A DNA stretch of 64,000 bases from Azospirillaceae bacterium (lineage in GTDB: Bacteria > Pseudomonadota > Alphaproteobacteria > Azospirillales > Azospirillaceae): NCBI GenBank assembly GCA_028283825.1, contig JAPWJW010000003.1, positions 2,480,501 to 2,544,500 of the forward strand. Direction: 5' to 3'. A program made the position numbers and the translations under genes. Positions within the stretch are counted from its first letter, which is position 1, and each line of letters starts with the position of its first letter. Below are positions 56,059-64,000 of the stretch, piece by piece. Below the pieces are notes generated by a model, which was given only the letters and a program-made list of their open reading frames with translations, searched no databases and was not told where the DNA came from.

Positions 56059-56730
56059 TTGCCCCTGGACCCCACGGTGCTGCTGCCCCATCTCGACGCG
56101 CTGCTGGACGGCGCGGTGATGACGGCCGAGGTGTGCGCGCTGGGGATCGCGGGGGCGTTCACGCTGGGAACGGGGGTGGGGCTGGCGGCGGTGTCGCGAC
56201 GCTGGCCCGGCCGGCTGGCGCGGCTGTACGTGGACGTGTTTCGCAACGTGCCCTTCATCGTGCAGGTGTTCTTTCTTTATTACGGCCTGCCGGAGGTGGG
56301 GGTTTACATCGACGCCTTCCGGACGGGCGCATTGGCGCTGTCGCTGGCGGGGGGCGCCTATGCCTCCGACGTGGTGCGCAGCGGCATCCTGGCCATCGAT
56401 CCCGGTGTGGTGGAGGCGGCCCGGGTCAGTGGTCTCACGCGCACCGCCACCTTCCGCCTGGTCATCCTGCCCATCGCCCTGCGCACCGCCATCCGGCCCC
56501 TGGGTTCCATCTTCGTGAACCTGGTGCTCAGTTCCTCCATCCTGTCGATGATCACCCTGGATGAACTGACGGGCATGGCCAAGGGGGTGGCCGCTGAAAC
56601 CTATCGCCCGTTCGAGGTCTACGGCTTCCTGCTGGTGGCCTACGCCGTGCTGACCTATGCCGTTTCCCTGGGTATCACCGCGCTGCACTGGCGGTTGAAC
56701 CGCCACCTGCCCCAGGGAGGGCGGGCGTGA
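56059..56730 (+). CDS. Polar amino-acid-type ABC transporter permease
   Basis: The 223-residue membrane protein has the HisM/GlnP layout: YVDVFRNVPFIVQVFFLYYG and the ATPase-coupling EAA loop GVVEAARVSGLTRTATFRLV. The start is a TTG at 56059, since a stop lies at 56029 in frame and no ATG or GTG occurs before the conserved part. It opens a five-gene operon (permease, permease, ATPase, glycosylasparaginase, binding protein) in which neighbours overlap or nearly touch. The LacI operator lies 17 bases upstream. Confidence 0.88.
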   Translation: MPLDPTVLLPHLDALLDGAVMTAEVCALGIAGAFTLGTGVGLAAVSRRWPGRLARLYVDVFRNVPFIVQVFFLYYGLPEVGVYIDAFRTGALALSLAGGAYASDVVRSGILAIDPGVVEAARVSGLTRTATFRLVILPIALRTAIRPLGSIFVNLVLSSSILSMITLDELTGMAKGVAAETYRPFEVYGFLLVAYAVLTYAVSLGITALHWRLNRHLPQGGRA

Positions 56731-57401
56731 TGCGGCACGGTGGCTTCAGTTGGCATGATGTGGTGCTGGTGGGGCAGGGGCTGGGCGTCAGTCTGGCGCT
56801 GTTCCTGGGCACTTTCGCCGTGGGTTTGGTCCTGGGCTCGGCGGCGGCGGCCGCGCGGCACTTCCGCGTGCCCGTGGTGGGGGCGTTCCTGCATGCGCTG
56901 CTGGAGCTGCTGCGCAATTCGCCCGTGCTGGTCCAGCTGTTTCTGGTGTTTTTCGGCGTGCCGGCGCTGATCCACATGGCGCTGACCCCGGTCGTGGCGG
57001 CCGGCCTGACCCTGTCGGCCAACACGGCGGCCTTCGTCTATTTCATCGCCCTGGCCGGCCTGGACGCGGTGGCGGGCGACCAGGTGGAAGCGGCACGGGT
57101 CAGCGGCCTCAACCGCCGGCAGATCCTGCGCCATGTGCTGCTGCCGCAGGCGGCGGCCTTCGCCGTGGGCCCGCTGGTGGGGCTGGCGGTCAACCAGTTG
57201 CAGGTGACCTCGCTGGTGTCCGTCATCGGCGTGGTGGATCTGACCAAGGCCGGCGACATCCTGAACCTGCGCACGCTTCGCCCCTTCGTGGTGTGGACCC
57301 TGGTGGGCGCGCTTTATTTCGCGGCGGCCAAGGCGGTGGCGCTGCTGGGTCATTACTGGGAAGGGCGGCTGCGGCGGCATGCCGCCCCGCTGGGACTATG
57401 A
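56730..57401 (+). CDS. Polar amino-acid-type ABC transporter permease, second subunit
   Basis: The 223-residue protein is of the same family: FLHALLELLRNSPVLVQLFL near residue 50 and the EAA loop GDQVEAARVSGLNRRQILRHV. ATG 56730 shares a base with the previous stop; a GTG directly before it is possible. With the first permease it should form a heterodimeric membrane channel for an amino acid or conjugate. Confidence 0.9.
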   Translation: MRHGGFSWHDVVLVGQGLGVSLALFLGTFAVGLVLGSAAAAARHFRVPVVGAFLHALLELLRNSPVLVQLFLVFFGVPALIHMALTPVVAAGLTLSANTAAFVYFIALAGLDAVAGDQVEAARVSGLNRRQILRHVLLPQAAAFAVGPLVGLAVNQLQVTSLVSVIGVVDLTKAGDILNLRTLRPFVVWTLVGALYFAAAKAVALLGHYWEGRLRRHAAPLGL

Positions 57402-57411
57402 AGGTGGGGCG

Positions 57412-58158
57412 ATGATCCGTGTCGAGGGGGTGGTCAAGCGCTTCGGTGGCCAGACGGTGCTGGATGGCGTCAGCCTGGTGGTGGCCCCGGGCGAGGTGGT
57501 GACCATCCTGGGCTCCAGCGGGTCGGGCAAAAGCACCCTGATCCGCTGCATCAACGGGCTGGAGGCTTTGGACGGCGGCCGCATCACGGTGGATGGCCTG
57601 GACGTGGCGGCGCCGCGCCAACTGGCCCAGGCGCGGCGCCTGTCGGCCACGGTGTTCCAGCTGTTCAACCTCTACCCCCACATGACCGCGCTGAAGAACG
57701 TTACCCTGGCGCCGGAGGTGGTGCTGAAGCGTCCGCGCGCCGAGGCGGAGGCCCAGGGGCGGGACCTGCTGGCCAGCGTGGGCCTGGCCGACAAGGCGGA
57801 CGCCTATCCCGCCCAGCTGTCGGGCGGCCAGCGCCAGCGGGTGGGCATCTGCCGGGCGCTGGCCATGAACCCGCGCTACCTGCTGCTGGATGAGGTGACC
57901 AGCGCGCTGGACCCGGAGATGACGGCGGAGGTGCTGGTCATCCTGGCGCGCCTTGCGGTCCAGGGCACCACCATGGTGTTCGTGACGCACGAGGTGGAAT
58001 TCGCCCGCAACATTTCCACCCGCATCGTGTTCCTGGACCAGGGCCGGCTGGTCGTGGACCTGCCCACCGCCGATTTCTTCGCCGAGGCCGGGGGGCTTGC
58101 CCATCCCCGGGTGCGGCAGTTCCTGTCCAAAATGACGCCTGTTGGGGGACCGTCGTGA
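57412..58158 (+). CDS. Amino-acid-type ABC transporter ATPase
   Basis: The 248-residue protein has Walker A GSSGSGKSTL, FQLFNLYPHMTALKNVTLAP (Q-loop, GlnQ type), signature LSGGQRQRVGICRA, Walker B YLLLDEVTSALDPE and switch histidine VFVTHEVEF. The usual proline after DE is valine here (DEVTSALDPE). Start ATG 57412 has AAGGTGGGG upstream. The stop overlaps the GTG of the next gene. Confidence 0.93.
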   Translation: MIRVEGVVKRFGGQTVLDGVSLVVAPGEVVTILGSSGSGKSTLIRCINGLEALDGGRITVDGLDVAAPRQLAQARRLSATVFQLFNLYPHMTALKNVTLAPEVVLKRPRAEAEAQGRDLLASVGLADKADAYPAQLSGGQRQRVGICRALAMNPRYLLLDEVTSALDPEMTAEVLVILARLAVQGTTMVFVTHEVEFARNISTRIVFLDQGRLVVDLPTADFFAEAGGLAHPRVRQFLSKMTPVGGPS

Positions 58159-59072
58159 TCCTGATCGCCAATTCCGAGGCCTGGCCCGGCTTCCAGACCA
58201 CCATAGACCAGTTACGGGCGGGGGAACGGGGGCCGGCGCCCCTGGTGGCCGGCATCGCGCATGTGGAGCGTGAGGCCAGCGTGCGCAGCGTGGGCTACGG
58301 CGGCTGGCCCAACATGCTGGGGGAGATGGAGTTCGACGCCGGCGTCATGGACGGCACCACCCGCCAGGTGGGGGCCGTGGGCGCGCTGCGCGACGTGGTG
58401 TCGGCCAGTGCGGTGGCGCTGGAGGTGATGCGCCGCCTGCCGCACATCCTGCTGACCGGCGACGGCGCCCGCCGCTTCGCCCTGGAATGCGGCTTCCAGG
58501 TGGAGCCCACCCTGCTGGACGAGTCGCGCCGGGTGTGGTGGGAACGGCTGGAAAAGGAACTGTCGCCGGCCGACCTGGCGGCCTTCCCCAACATCCCCCT
58601 GGCGCCGCTCAGCCGCACCATCACCGATCCCGAACGGGTGCGCGACACCACCGTGTTCCTGGGCCGCGACATGGGCGGCGGGCTGCATGCCGCCACCAGC
58701 ACGTCGGGCTGGGCGTGGAAGTACCCCGGCCGCCTGGGCGATTCGCCCATCGCCGGCGCCGGTTTCTACGCCGATAGCCGCTTTGGCGCCGCCGCCTGCA
58801 CCCACACCGGTGAGATGACGGTGCGCTGCGGCACCGCGCGGTCCATCGTGCTAGCCCTGCAACTGGGCCGGACGCTGCGCGAGGCGGTGGACATGGCGGT
58901 GGCCGACCTGGCCCAACTGGACGAAGGTTTCCTGGCCGGCGTGGTCATCCATGCCTTGGATGCCCACGGCAACCATGAGGTCGTCAGCTTCCGCTGCGGC
59001 CCCGCCATCCGGTATTGGTACTGGGACCCGTCGCTGCCCGCGGCGGAGGAACGCACCGCCCGCGTCGCCTGA
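58155..59072 (+). CDS. Glycosylasparaginase (N4-(beta-N-acetylglucosaminyl)-L-asparaginase family), cytoplasmic
   Basis: The enzyme family splits GlcNAc-asparagine into aspartate and the 1-amino sugar. The 305-residue protein shows the N-terminal pattern SVGYGGWPN, DAGVMDG, LPHILLTGDGARRFALECGF, and the autocleavage site D164-T165, where T165 is the expected nucleophile. TSTSGWAWKYPGRLGDSPIA and GAGFYAD follow, with THTGE further on. It has no signal peptide, unlike lysosomal or periplasmic relatives, so it should act after uptake by the transporter encoded around it. GTG 58155 overlaps the ATPase stop. A plain isoaspartyl peptidase is the main alternative, but the residues around the site favour the glycosylasparaginase branch. 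Confidence 0.87.
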   Translation: MILIANSEAWPGFQTTIDQLRAGERGPAPLVAGIAHVEREASVRSVGYGGWPNMLGEMEFDAGVMDGTTRQVGAVGALRDVVSASAVALEVMRRLPHILLTGDGARRFALECGFQVEPTLLDESRRVWWERLEKELSPADLAAFPNIPLAPLSRTITDPERVRDTTVFLGRDMGGGLHAATSTSGWAWKYPGRLGDSPIAGAGFYADSRFGAAACTHTGEMTVRCGTARSIVLALQLGRTLREAVDMAVADLAQLDEGFLAGVVIHALDAHGNHEVVSFRCGPAIRYWYWDPSLPAAEERTARVA

Positions 59073-59089
59073 TGATCCGGAGATCCTCC

Positions 59090-59866
59090 ATGCTGCGTAA
59101 GCTGTTGTCCTGCCTGGCCGTCCTGCTGATCGTCACGCCCGCCTGGGCCGGCAAGCTGGAGGATATCCGCCAGCGCGGCGTGCTGCGGGTGGGCGTATCG
59201 CTGGGCGGGGAGCCCATCGGCTTCCGGGATGAGCGCAACGCGCCCGCCGGCTACGACGTCGATGTGGCCAAGCGCCTGGCGGACAAGCTGGGCGTGTCGG
59301 TGGAATATACCGACGTGTCCGGCGACGCGCGGGTCAGCATGCTGGTGTCGGGCCAGATCGACGTGGCGGTGGCCAACCTGACGGCCACGCCGGAACGGGC
59401 GCGCGCGATATCCTTCACCATCCCCTACAACCGCGTGGGCCTGCGCGTCATCGTGCAGAAAAGTGCCGGCATCAACCAACTGTCGGACCTGGTGGGCCGG
59501 AAAGTGGTGGTGGGCCGGGGCACCACGGGCGACGCCTTCCTGCGCCAGGCGGTGCCGGGGGCGAAGCTGGTCTATACCGACACCTTCGCGCCCGACGGCG
59601 TGCTGCTGCTGACCCAGCGGCGGGTGGATGCTGGCATTGAGGATTCGTCCATGATGGATTACCTGGCCAGCACCACGCCCAGCCTGAAGACCCTGCCGGA
59701 TCTCTATTCCAACGCCCCCATCGCCATCGGCCTGGCCCAGGGCGATCCGGATTTCCTGCGCTGGCTCAACGGCTTCGTCACCGACTACATCAAGTCCGGC
59801 GCCTATGAGGCCAACTACCGCAAATGGTGGGGCAAGGACGCCGCCGTGCCGATGCTCAACCCGTAA
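59090..59866 (+). CDS. ABC transporter substrate-binding protein (family 3)
   Basis: The 258-residue protein has a signal peptide (LLSCLAVLLIVTPAWA) and the family 3 pattern RGVLRVGVSLGGEPIGFRD, GYDVDVAKRLADKLGV, IDVAVANLTATPERA. It should deliver an amino acid or conjugate to the permease pair. Start ATG 59090 has GGAGA 9-13 bases upstream; ATG 59072 overlapping the previous stop is possible. Its 3' end overlaps the convergent LacI gene by 11 bases. Confidence 0.9.
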   Translation: MLRKLLSCLAVLLIVTPAWAGKLEDIRQRGVLRVGVSLGGEPIGFRDERNAPAGYDVDVAKRLADKLGVSVEYTDVSGDARVSMLVSGQIDVAVANLTATPERARAISFTIPYNRVGLRVIVQKSAGINQLSDLVGRKVVVGRGTTGDAFLRQAVPGAKLVYTDTFAPDGVLLLTQRRVDAGIEDSSMMDYLASTTPSLKTLPDLYSNAPIAIGLAQGDPDFLRWLNGFVTDYIKSGAYEANYRKWWGKDAAVPMLNP

Positions 59867-60890
59867 GCCGCGGGTGGAAGCGGGTGGGCAGGGTCAGCGG
59901 CCAGGGGCCCGTGGCACGGCCCGTCAGCACGGCGATGACCGCATCGACATAAGCCTGCTTGTCATAGCCGATGGAGGAGATGGGGTAGGCGTCGAAATCC
60001 GTCAGCGACAGATTGTCGAAGCCGTACAGTCGCGTGGCCGTTGGACGTCCGTCCGGAAACTCCGCCCGCAGGCGGTCCAGCACGCCCATAGCCATGGCGT
60101 CTGAGGTGCAGAACACCGCGTTCGGCCGGGCACCGGCGGCCAGCGTGGCGCCGGCCTGCCGCCCGCTGGCGTAGGAATAATCGCCCTGCAGCGTGGTGGT
60201 CAGCCGGATGCCGTGGGCGGTCAGCGCCGCGTGGTAAAGGCGGATGCGTGCTTGCTCAAGGGCGGAGGTCGGGCGGCCGGTCACCAGGGCGGCCGAGCGC
60301 ACGCCCCGGGATGCCGCATGGGCCACCGCCTCGCGGATGCCCACGCCCTCGTCCGGGATGACGGCGGGGGAGGATTGGTCGTGCCGGCCGTTCAGCATCA
60401 GCACCTGGTCGCTGCGGAACAGCGTGCGGGCGGTGGCGGCGTCGGCGAAGTCGGAAAAGACGATGGCCGCGTCCACATGATAGGCCACACCGGTGCGCAG
60501 GAAGGATTCCACCCGGTCGCTGGACCCGACGCGGATGAAGATCACCTGCTTGCCCGTGGCCTGCACGGCGGCCAGCAGGGGGTCGAACAGGTCCAGGTCG
60601 CTCAAATCATGGATATGGTTGACGACGACAGCCACCAAGTTGACGCTTTTGGTGGTCAAGCTGCGGGCCAGTAGGTTAGGACGGAATCCCAGTTCTCGTG
60701 CGGCTTGCAGCACGCGTGCCTTTTTCTCGGCCGACACCGGGCGCTGTTCATCCGACAGGGCCCGTGACGCCACCGCCCGCGACACGCCGGCCCGCTCGGC
60801 CACGTCGCTGATGGTGGGGTTGGCCGGCAGGGGTAAACCCGTGCGGTCGCTGGTATCCTCTTTCACGTTAGGCTCGTCCAATCCAGGCAT
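59856..60890 (-). CDS. LacI-family transcriptional regulator
   Basis: The 344-residue protein has the helix-turn-helix TISDVAERAGVSRAVASRALS at about residues 26-46 with the hinge LLARSLTTKSVNLVAVVVN, followed by a periplasmic-binding-protein-like sensor domain. It probably represses the transporter operon at the operator 56029-56042 and may respond to a GlcNAc-derived effector. Start ATG 60890 follows GGGGG. It is divergent from the ROK kinase gene. Confidence 0.92.
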   Translation of the reverse strand: MPGLDEPNVKEDTSDRTGLPLPANPTISDVAERAGVSRAVASRALSDEQRPVSAEKKARVLQAARELGFRPNLLARSLTTKSVNLVAVVVNHIHDLSDLDLFDPLLAAVQATGKQVIFIRVGSSDRVESFLRTGVAYHVDAAIVFSDFADAATARTLFRSDQVLMLNGRHDQSSPAVIPDEGVGIREAVAHAASRGVRSAALVTGRPTSALEQARIRLYHAALTAHGIRLTTTLQGDYSYASGRQAGATLAAGARPNAVFCTSDAMAMGVLDRLRAEFPDGRPTATRLYGFDNLSLTDFDAYPISSIGYDKQAYVDAVIAVLTGRATGPWPLTLPTRFHPRLTG

Positions 60891-60968
60891 ATCCCCCACC
60901 CCCTGATCGCCTTTAAATCGCCGCGCCCACCGATTCTGGTTCAGTCCCATCAAAACCAGGCTTCGCCA

Positions 60969-60988
60969 CGAAAGAAGATTTCAATCTT
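60969..60988. promoter_or_regulatory. Palindromic sequence between the LacI and ROK genes
   Basis: AAGATT-TC-AATCTT (60975-60988) is a perfect palindrome touching the TTG start of the kinase. An overlapping CGAAA / TTTCA pair (60969-60973, 60979-60983) resembles the upstream operator with one extra central base. Either could be a second regulator site. Confidence 0.35.
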
Positions 60989-61940
60989 GATATACTGTTT
61001 CGATATCGGCGGGTCATTCATTTCCCTGGGGGTAGCCAGTACAGATGTCGCCTCGACAGGCCGCGTGGATGTGGTGGGGCGTGTGCCCACGCCGGCGCGC
61101 GACCATGCCGATTTCGTCGCGGCCCTGGCCGATTTGATCGCCCAGGCACCGGGTCCCGCCGGTGCGCCGGTGGCCCTGGCGCTGGCCGGCAGCGTCGACC
61201 CCGCCACCGGCATCGCCAGCTGCGCCAACATCCCCTGCCTGACGGGCCGCCCCCTGGTGGCCGACCTGGCCGCGGCCCTGCGCCGCCCGGTGGTGGTGGC
61301 CAACGATGCCGCCTGCTTCGTGCTGGCGGAGGCGACGGTGGGCGTGGCGCGCGGCCAGGACGTGGTGTTCGGCATCATCCTCGGTACCGGCGTGGGCGGC
61401 GGCCTGGTGGTGGACGGGCGGCTGGTGCGCGGTGCCGGCGGCGTCATCGGCGAATGGGGCCATGGCGCGGTGCTGAAGCAGATCGCCGGCGATCCCCCCG
61501 TCACCTTGGCGCGCCTGCCCTGTGGCTGCGGTCGCGCGGGCTGTGTCGATACGGTGGGCGGCGCCCGTGGCCTGGAACGGCTGCACCAGGCGCTGCACGG
61601 CGTCCAGCTGGACAGCCACGCCCTGCTGAACGCCTGGGGTGACGGCGAGACAGCGGCGGTGTGCACCATCCAGATCTACCTGGACCTGGTGGCCGATCCG
61701 CTGGCGGTAGTGGTGAATGCCATCGGCCCGGGCTTGGTGCCGGTGGGCGGCGGGTTGTCGTCCAATCCCGCCCTGATCGCCGCATTGGACCGGACGGTGC
61801 GCGACCGCATCCTGCGGCCCACGACCGGGCCGCTACTGGTGCCCACGGTGCTGGGCGGCCGTGCCGGCCTGCTGGGGGCGGCCATCCTGGGACAGGCCTG
61901 GTTGAATGCTAACGGTGGGGAAGGGGGGACGCGGGCATGA
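60987..61940 (+). CDS. ROK-family sugar kinase (probable N-acetylglucosamine kinase)
   Basis: The 317-residue protein has the ATP-binding DIGGSFISLGVAS at residues 6-18, the catalytic region VANDAACFVLAEA, GIILGTGVGGGLVV, EWGHGAV and the zinc motif CGCGRAGCVDT. ROK kinases of this type phosphorylate glucose, GlcNAc or ManNAc. Next to a glycosylasparaginase, GlcNAc is the best guess. The start must be TTG 60987, because the DIGG motif begins five codons later. Its stop overlaps cutC (ATGA). Confidence 0.87.
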   Translation: MIYCFDIGGSFISLGVASTDVASTGRVDVVGRVPTPARDHADFVAALADLIAQAPGPAGAPVALALAGSVDPATGIASCANIPCLTGRPLVADLAAALRRPVVVANDAACFVLAEATVGVARGQDVVFGIILGTGVGGGLVVDGRLVRGAGGVIGEWGHGAVLKQIAGDPPVTLARLPCGCGRAGCVDTVGGARGLERLHQALHGVQLDSHALLNAWGDGETAAVCTIQIYLDLVADPLAVVVNAIGPGLVPVGGGLSSNPALIAALDRTVRDRILRPTTGPLLVPTVLGGRAGLLGAAILGQAWLNANGGEGGTRA

Positions 61941-62680
61941 GCCGGGGGGATCTGCATCGCATGAAGCTTGAGGTGTGCGTGGACAGTCCGGCGGGCGTGG
62001 CCGCCGCCATCAAGGGCGGTGCTGACCGGCTGGAGCTGTGCTCCGCCCTGGCGCTGGGTGGCCTGACGCCGTCGCGCGGCCTGATGGCGCTGGCGGCATC
62101 CTGCCCCCGGCCGTCCTACGCCATGATCCGGCCGCGCGCCGGCGACTTCGTCTATGGCCGGTCCGACCTGGACGTCATGGGCGACGATATCGACACCGTG
62201 CGGGCGCTGGGCCTGTCCGGCGTGGTGCTGGGCGCCAGCCTGCCCAATGGCGAACTGGACGTGGCCGCCCTGTCCATCCTGGTGGACCGAGCCGACGGCC
62301 TGGGCAAAACCCTGCACCGCGCCATCGACCTGACCCCCGACCCGATCGAGGCGCTGGAGGCGGCGATCGAGCTGGGCTTCGAACGGGTGCTGACCTCCGG
62401 CGGCGCCCGCACGGCGGTGGAGGGGATGGAGACCATCGCCGACCTGGTGGACCAGGCCCAGGGCCGCATCAGCATCATGGCCGGCAGCGGCGTGAACGCC
62501 GACAACGCCGTTGACCTGATCCAGCGCACCGGCGTGACGGAGGTCCACGCCTCCTGCGGCATGGCGCCGGCGGTGGTGGATGAACAGCTGGTGCATTTCG
62601 GCTTCGTCCAGCGCGGCGCGCGCGAGACGGACGCGGCCACCGTCATGTGGCTGGCCGCGGCGATCCGGGACATCTACTGA
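61937..62680 (+). CDS. cutC: CutC-family protein
   Basis: The 247-residue TIM-barrel protein has the family N-terminus [20 protein letters not shown] and [30 protein letters not shown], and [13 protein letters not shown]. CutC was named for copper tolerance in E. coli, but its real biochemical role is disputed. Overlap with the ROK kinase and proximity to a glycosylasparaginase point to a role in amino-sugar metabolism here. ATG 61937 is coupled to the kinase stop; ATG 61961 matches the family start better and has GGGGGA upstream. Confidence 0.9.
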   Translation: MSRGDLHRMKLEVCVDSPAGVAAAIKGGADRLELCSALALGGLTPSRGLMALAASCPRPSYAMIRPRAGDFVYGRSDLDVMGDDIDTVRALGLSGVVLGASLPNGELDVAALSILVDRADGLGKTLHRAIDLTPDPIEALEAAIELGFERVLTSGGARTAVEGMETIADLVDQAQGRISIMAGSGVNADNAVDLIQRTGVTEVHASCGMAPAVVDEQLVHFGFVQRGARETDAATVMWLAAAIRDIY

Positions 62681-62686
62681 GGCGGA

Positions 62687-62998
62687 TCACTGATTCGGAA
62701 TGTCGTCCCGCATCACGGCTTCATGGTCCCGTGCACCATGAAGGACATGCAGGATCTCGACCGTCCCGGATGTCTGGACCCGGTAATAGATGACGTAGTT
62801 CTTGTGCGGAAACCGAAGAAGACCGGCGGCGATATGGTCACATCGCTTGCCGCTCGCCGGAAACTGCGCCCGTCGTCGGCACGCCGCTTCCAATCCCTCG
62901 ACAAAGGCCAAGGCCCGGTCGGGATTGTCATCTGAAATGAAGTCGGCGATGTCATCGAAATCGCGGCGAGCGAAGGGATGAAAGATCACTGGCCGCAT
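62687..62998 (-). CDS. ParE/RelE-superfamily toxin
   Basis: The 103-residue protein shows the ParE pattern: FHPFARRDFDDIADFISDDN, LEAACRRRAQFP, LLRFPHKNYVIYYRV, VEILHVLHGARDHEAVM. Such toxins act on gyrase or on mRNA. Its antitoxin gene lies five bases upstream on the same strand, the usual parDE order. Confidence 0.87.
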   Translation of the reverse strand: MRPVIFHPFARRDFDDIADFISDDNPDRALAFVEGLEAACRRRAQFPASGKRCDHIAAGLLRFPHKNYVIYYRVQTSGTVEILHVLHGARDHEAVMRDDIPNQ

Positions 62999-63003
62999 GC
63001 GCT

Positions 63004-63243
63004 TCAGCGGCTCTGCGCCTTTTTCTTTGCCAAGATGCGCGCCTTCGCCTCGGCGAAGACTACATCTGCCGGAATACCAGGCAGGCCATCATTCATCCGG
63101 GCGTGCACCAACGCTTGAAGGTGTGCGTCCTCTTCCTCCTCCGTCGCGTCAATCACCCTTACCTCCACCCGGCGGTTGCCGGCGAAGGGCGCGAGTTCGT
63201 CTGACAGTTTGTCGACGGTGGTACGGATGACGGTTCCAGCCAT
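63004..63243 (-). CDS. Antitoxin of the ParE-type pair
   Basis: The 79-residue protein is acidic in the middle (ATEEEEDAHLQ) and basic at both ends (AKARILAKKKAQSR), with an N-terminal strand GTVIRTTVDKL suited to dimerisation and DNA binding. Identification rests mainly on its position directly before the ParE-like toxin; the family itself is not certain. The start is ATG 63243. Confidence 0.7.
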   Translation of the reverse strand: MAGTVIRTTVDKLSDELAPFAGNRRVEVRVIDATEEEEDAHLQALVHARMNDGLPGIPADVVFAEAKARILAKKKAQSR

Positions 63244-63288
63244 GCCTATAGTTTACGCCGCAGGCGGCCGTCGCACCAGTGGCAAGCC

Positions 63289-64000
63289 TCACTTCCAGAT
63301 CGGCTTGCCACTGCCCGGCAGGCCGTAGCTGGCCCATTTGCGGGTGACCTCGTCCACCACCGACTGGTCCATGGCGATCTTCTCGCCCCATTCGCGGTGG
63401 GTTTCGGGCGGTAGCTTGTTGGTGGCGTCCAGGCCGACCTTGCCGCCTAATCCTGACTCGGGGCTGGCGAAGTCCAGGTAATCGATGGGCGTGCCCTCGA
63501 TGACGGTGATGTCGCGTGCCGGGTCCATGCGGGTGGACACGGCCCACATCACGTCCTTCCAGTCCCGCGCGTTGATGTCGTCGTCCACGACGATCACCCA
63601 CTTGGTGTACATGAACTGCCGCAGGAAGGACCATACGCCCATCATCACGCGCTTGGCGTGGCCGGGGTAGGCCTTGCGCATCGACACCACGGCGATGCGG
63701 TAGGAACAGCCCTCCGGCGGCAGCCAGAAATCGATGATCTCCGGGAACTGCTGGCGCAGCAGGGGGATGAACACCTCATTCAGCGATTCGCCCAGCACCG
63801 ACGGTTCATCCGGCGGGCGGCCGGTGAAGGTGGACAGATAGATGGGGTCGCGGCGCATGGTGATGGCCGTGACCTGGAAGACGGGGAAACGCTCCACGGA
63901 GTTGTAATAGCCGGTGTGGTCGCCGTAGGGCCCCTCGTCCGCGTATTCGTCCAGCGAGACGTAGCCCTCCAGGATGATCTCGGCATGGGCCGGCACCTTC
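63289..64000 (-). CDS. ubiD: UbiD-family decarboxylase, C-terminal part (5' end outside window)
   Basis: The visible 237 residues match the second half of UbiD (3-octaprenyl-4-hydroxybenzoate decarboxylase of ubiquinone synthesis): [61 protein letters not shown] and [15 protein letters not shown]. The enzyme uses prenylated FMN. The gene continues beyond the right edge. Confidence 0.93.
   Translation of the reverse strand, partial: KVPAHAEIILEGYVSLDEYADEGPYGDHTGYYNSVERFPVFQVTAITMRRDPIYLSTFTGRPPDEPSVLGESLNEVFIPLLRQQFPEIIDFWLPPEGCSYRIAVVSMRKAYPGHAKRVMMGVWSFLRQFMYTKWVIVVDDDINARDWKDVMWAVSTRMDPARDITVIEGTPIDYLDFASPESGLGGKVGLDATNKLPPETHREWGEKIAMDQSVVDEVTRKWASYGLPGSGKPIWK

Overview
The window looks like chromosomal DNA from a high-GC alphaproteobacterium, most likely of the Rhodospirillales/Azospirillaceae type. 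The evidence is the gene order zapE - DUF2336 - mdh - sucC - sucD - sucA - sucB - lpd, the order dapF - mtaB - ftsY - yciB, an sdhCDAB operon, and the presence of DUF484, XerC, an LDH-like malate dehydrogenase and UbiD. The genus is an inference. I saw no rRNA, tRNA, CRISPR array, insertion sequence or prophage.

Layout. 1-2562: tail of an unknown gene, a GT2 glycosyltransferase with a GtrA flippase-like protein, and a HigBA toxin-antitoxin pair with a visible promoter and operator. 2659-12399: dapF-mtaB-ftsY, then a TPR/SPINDLY glycosyltransferase and AMP nucleosidase lying between ftsY and yciB, then two lipoproteins. 12383-18786 (minus strand): a YfhO-like membrane protein and the sdhCDAB operon, in which sdhA is broken by one extra base. 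19096-28137: acetyltransferase, a tandem pair of paralogous exported proteins, CoA-ester lyase, a PhyH dioxygenase, asd, an Mpo1-like protein and a pentapeptide-repeat protein. 28343-43211: leuB, leuD, zapE and the large TCA-cycle cluster (mdh, sucCD, sucAB, lpd), with strong hairpin terminators between its parts. 43433-55564: LysE exporter, DUF2167, xerC, DUF484, transaldolase, priA, a membrane AraC regulator, an alpha/beta hydrolase and pmbA. 56059-62680: an amino-acid-type ABC transporter, glycosylasparaginase, LacI regulator, ROK sugar kinase and CutC, which together read as a pathway for importing and splitting an N-acetylglucosamine-asparagine type compound. 62687-64000: a ParE-type toxin-antitoxin pair and the 3' part of ubiD.

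Two things stand out. First, a dispersed non-coding element of about 100 bp occurs six times in gaps between genes (33109, 28150, 41691, 43218, 46006, 54101). Its end, CGCCCGGCGNYTGAGGG, is invariant apart from the N and Y. Its three stems change sequence from copy to copy while staying paired. In four of six copies the invariant end sits 5-12 bases after a stop codon, always in the same orientation relative to that gene. Second, the sugar-asparagine cluster has a perfect match to the LacI-family operator pattern TGNAANCGNTTNCA just upstream of its first gene, which ties the LacI gene at the far end of the cluster to the transporter operon.

Other points: a zapE leader with three mutually exclusive hairpins (attenuator-like), a promoter firing directly into a terminator hairpin before amn, and an orphan terminator at 55923 with no gene in front of it.
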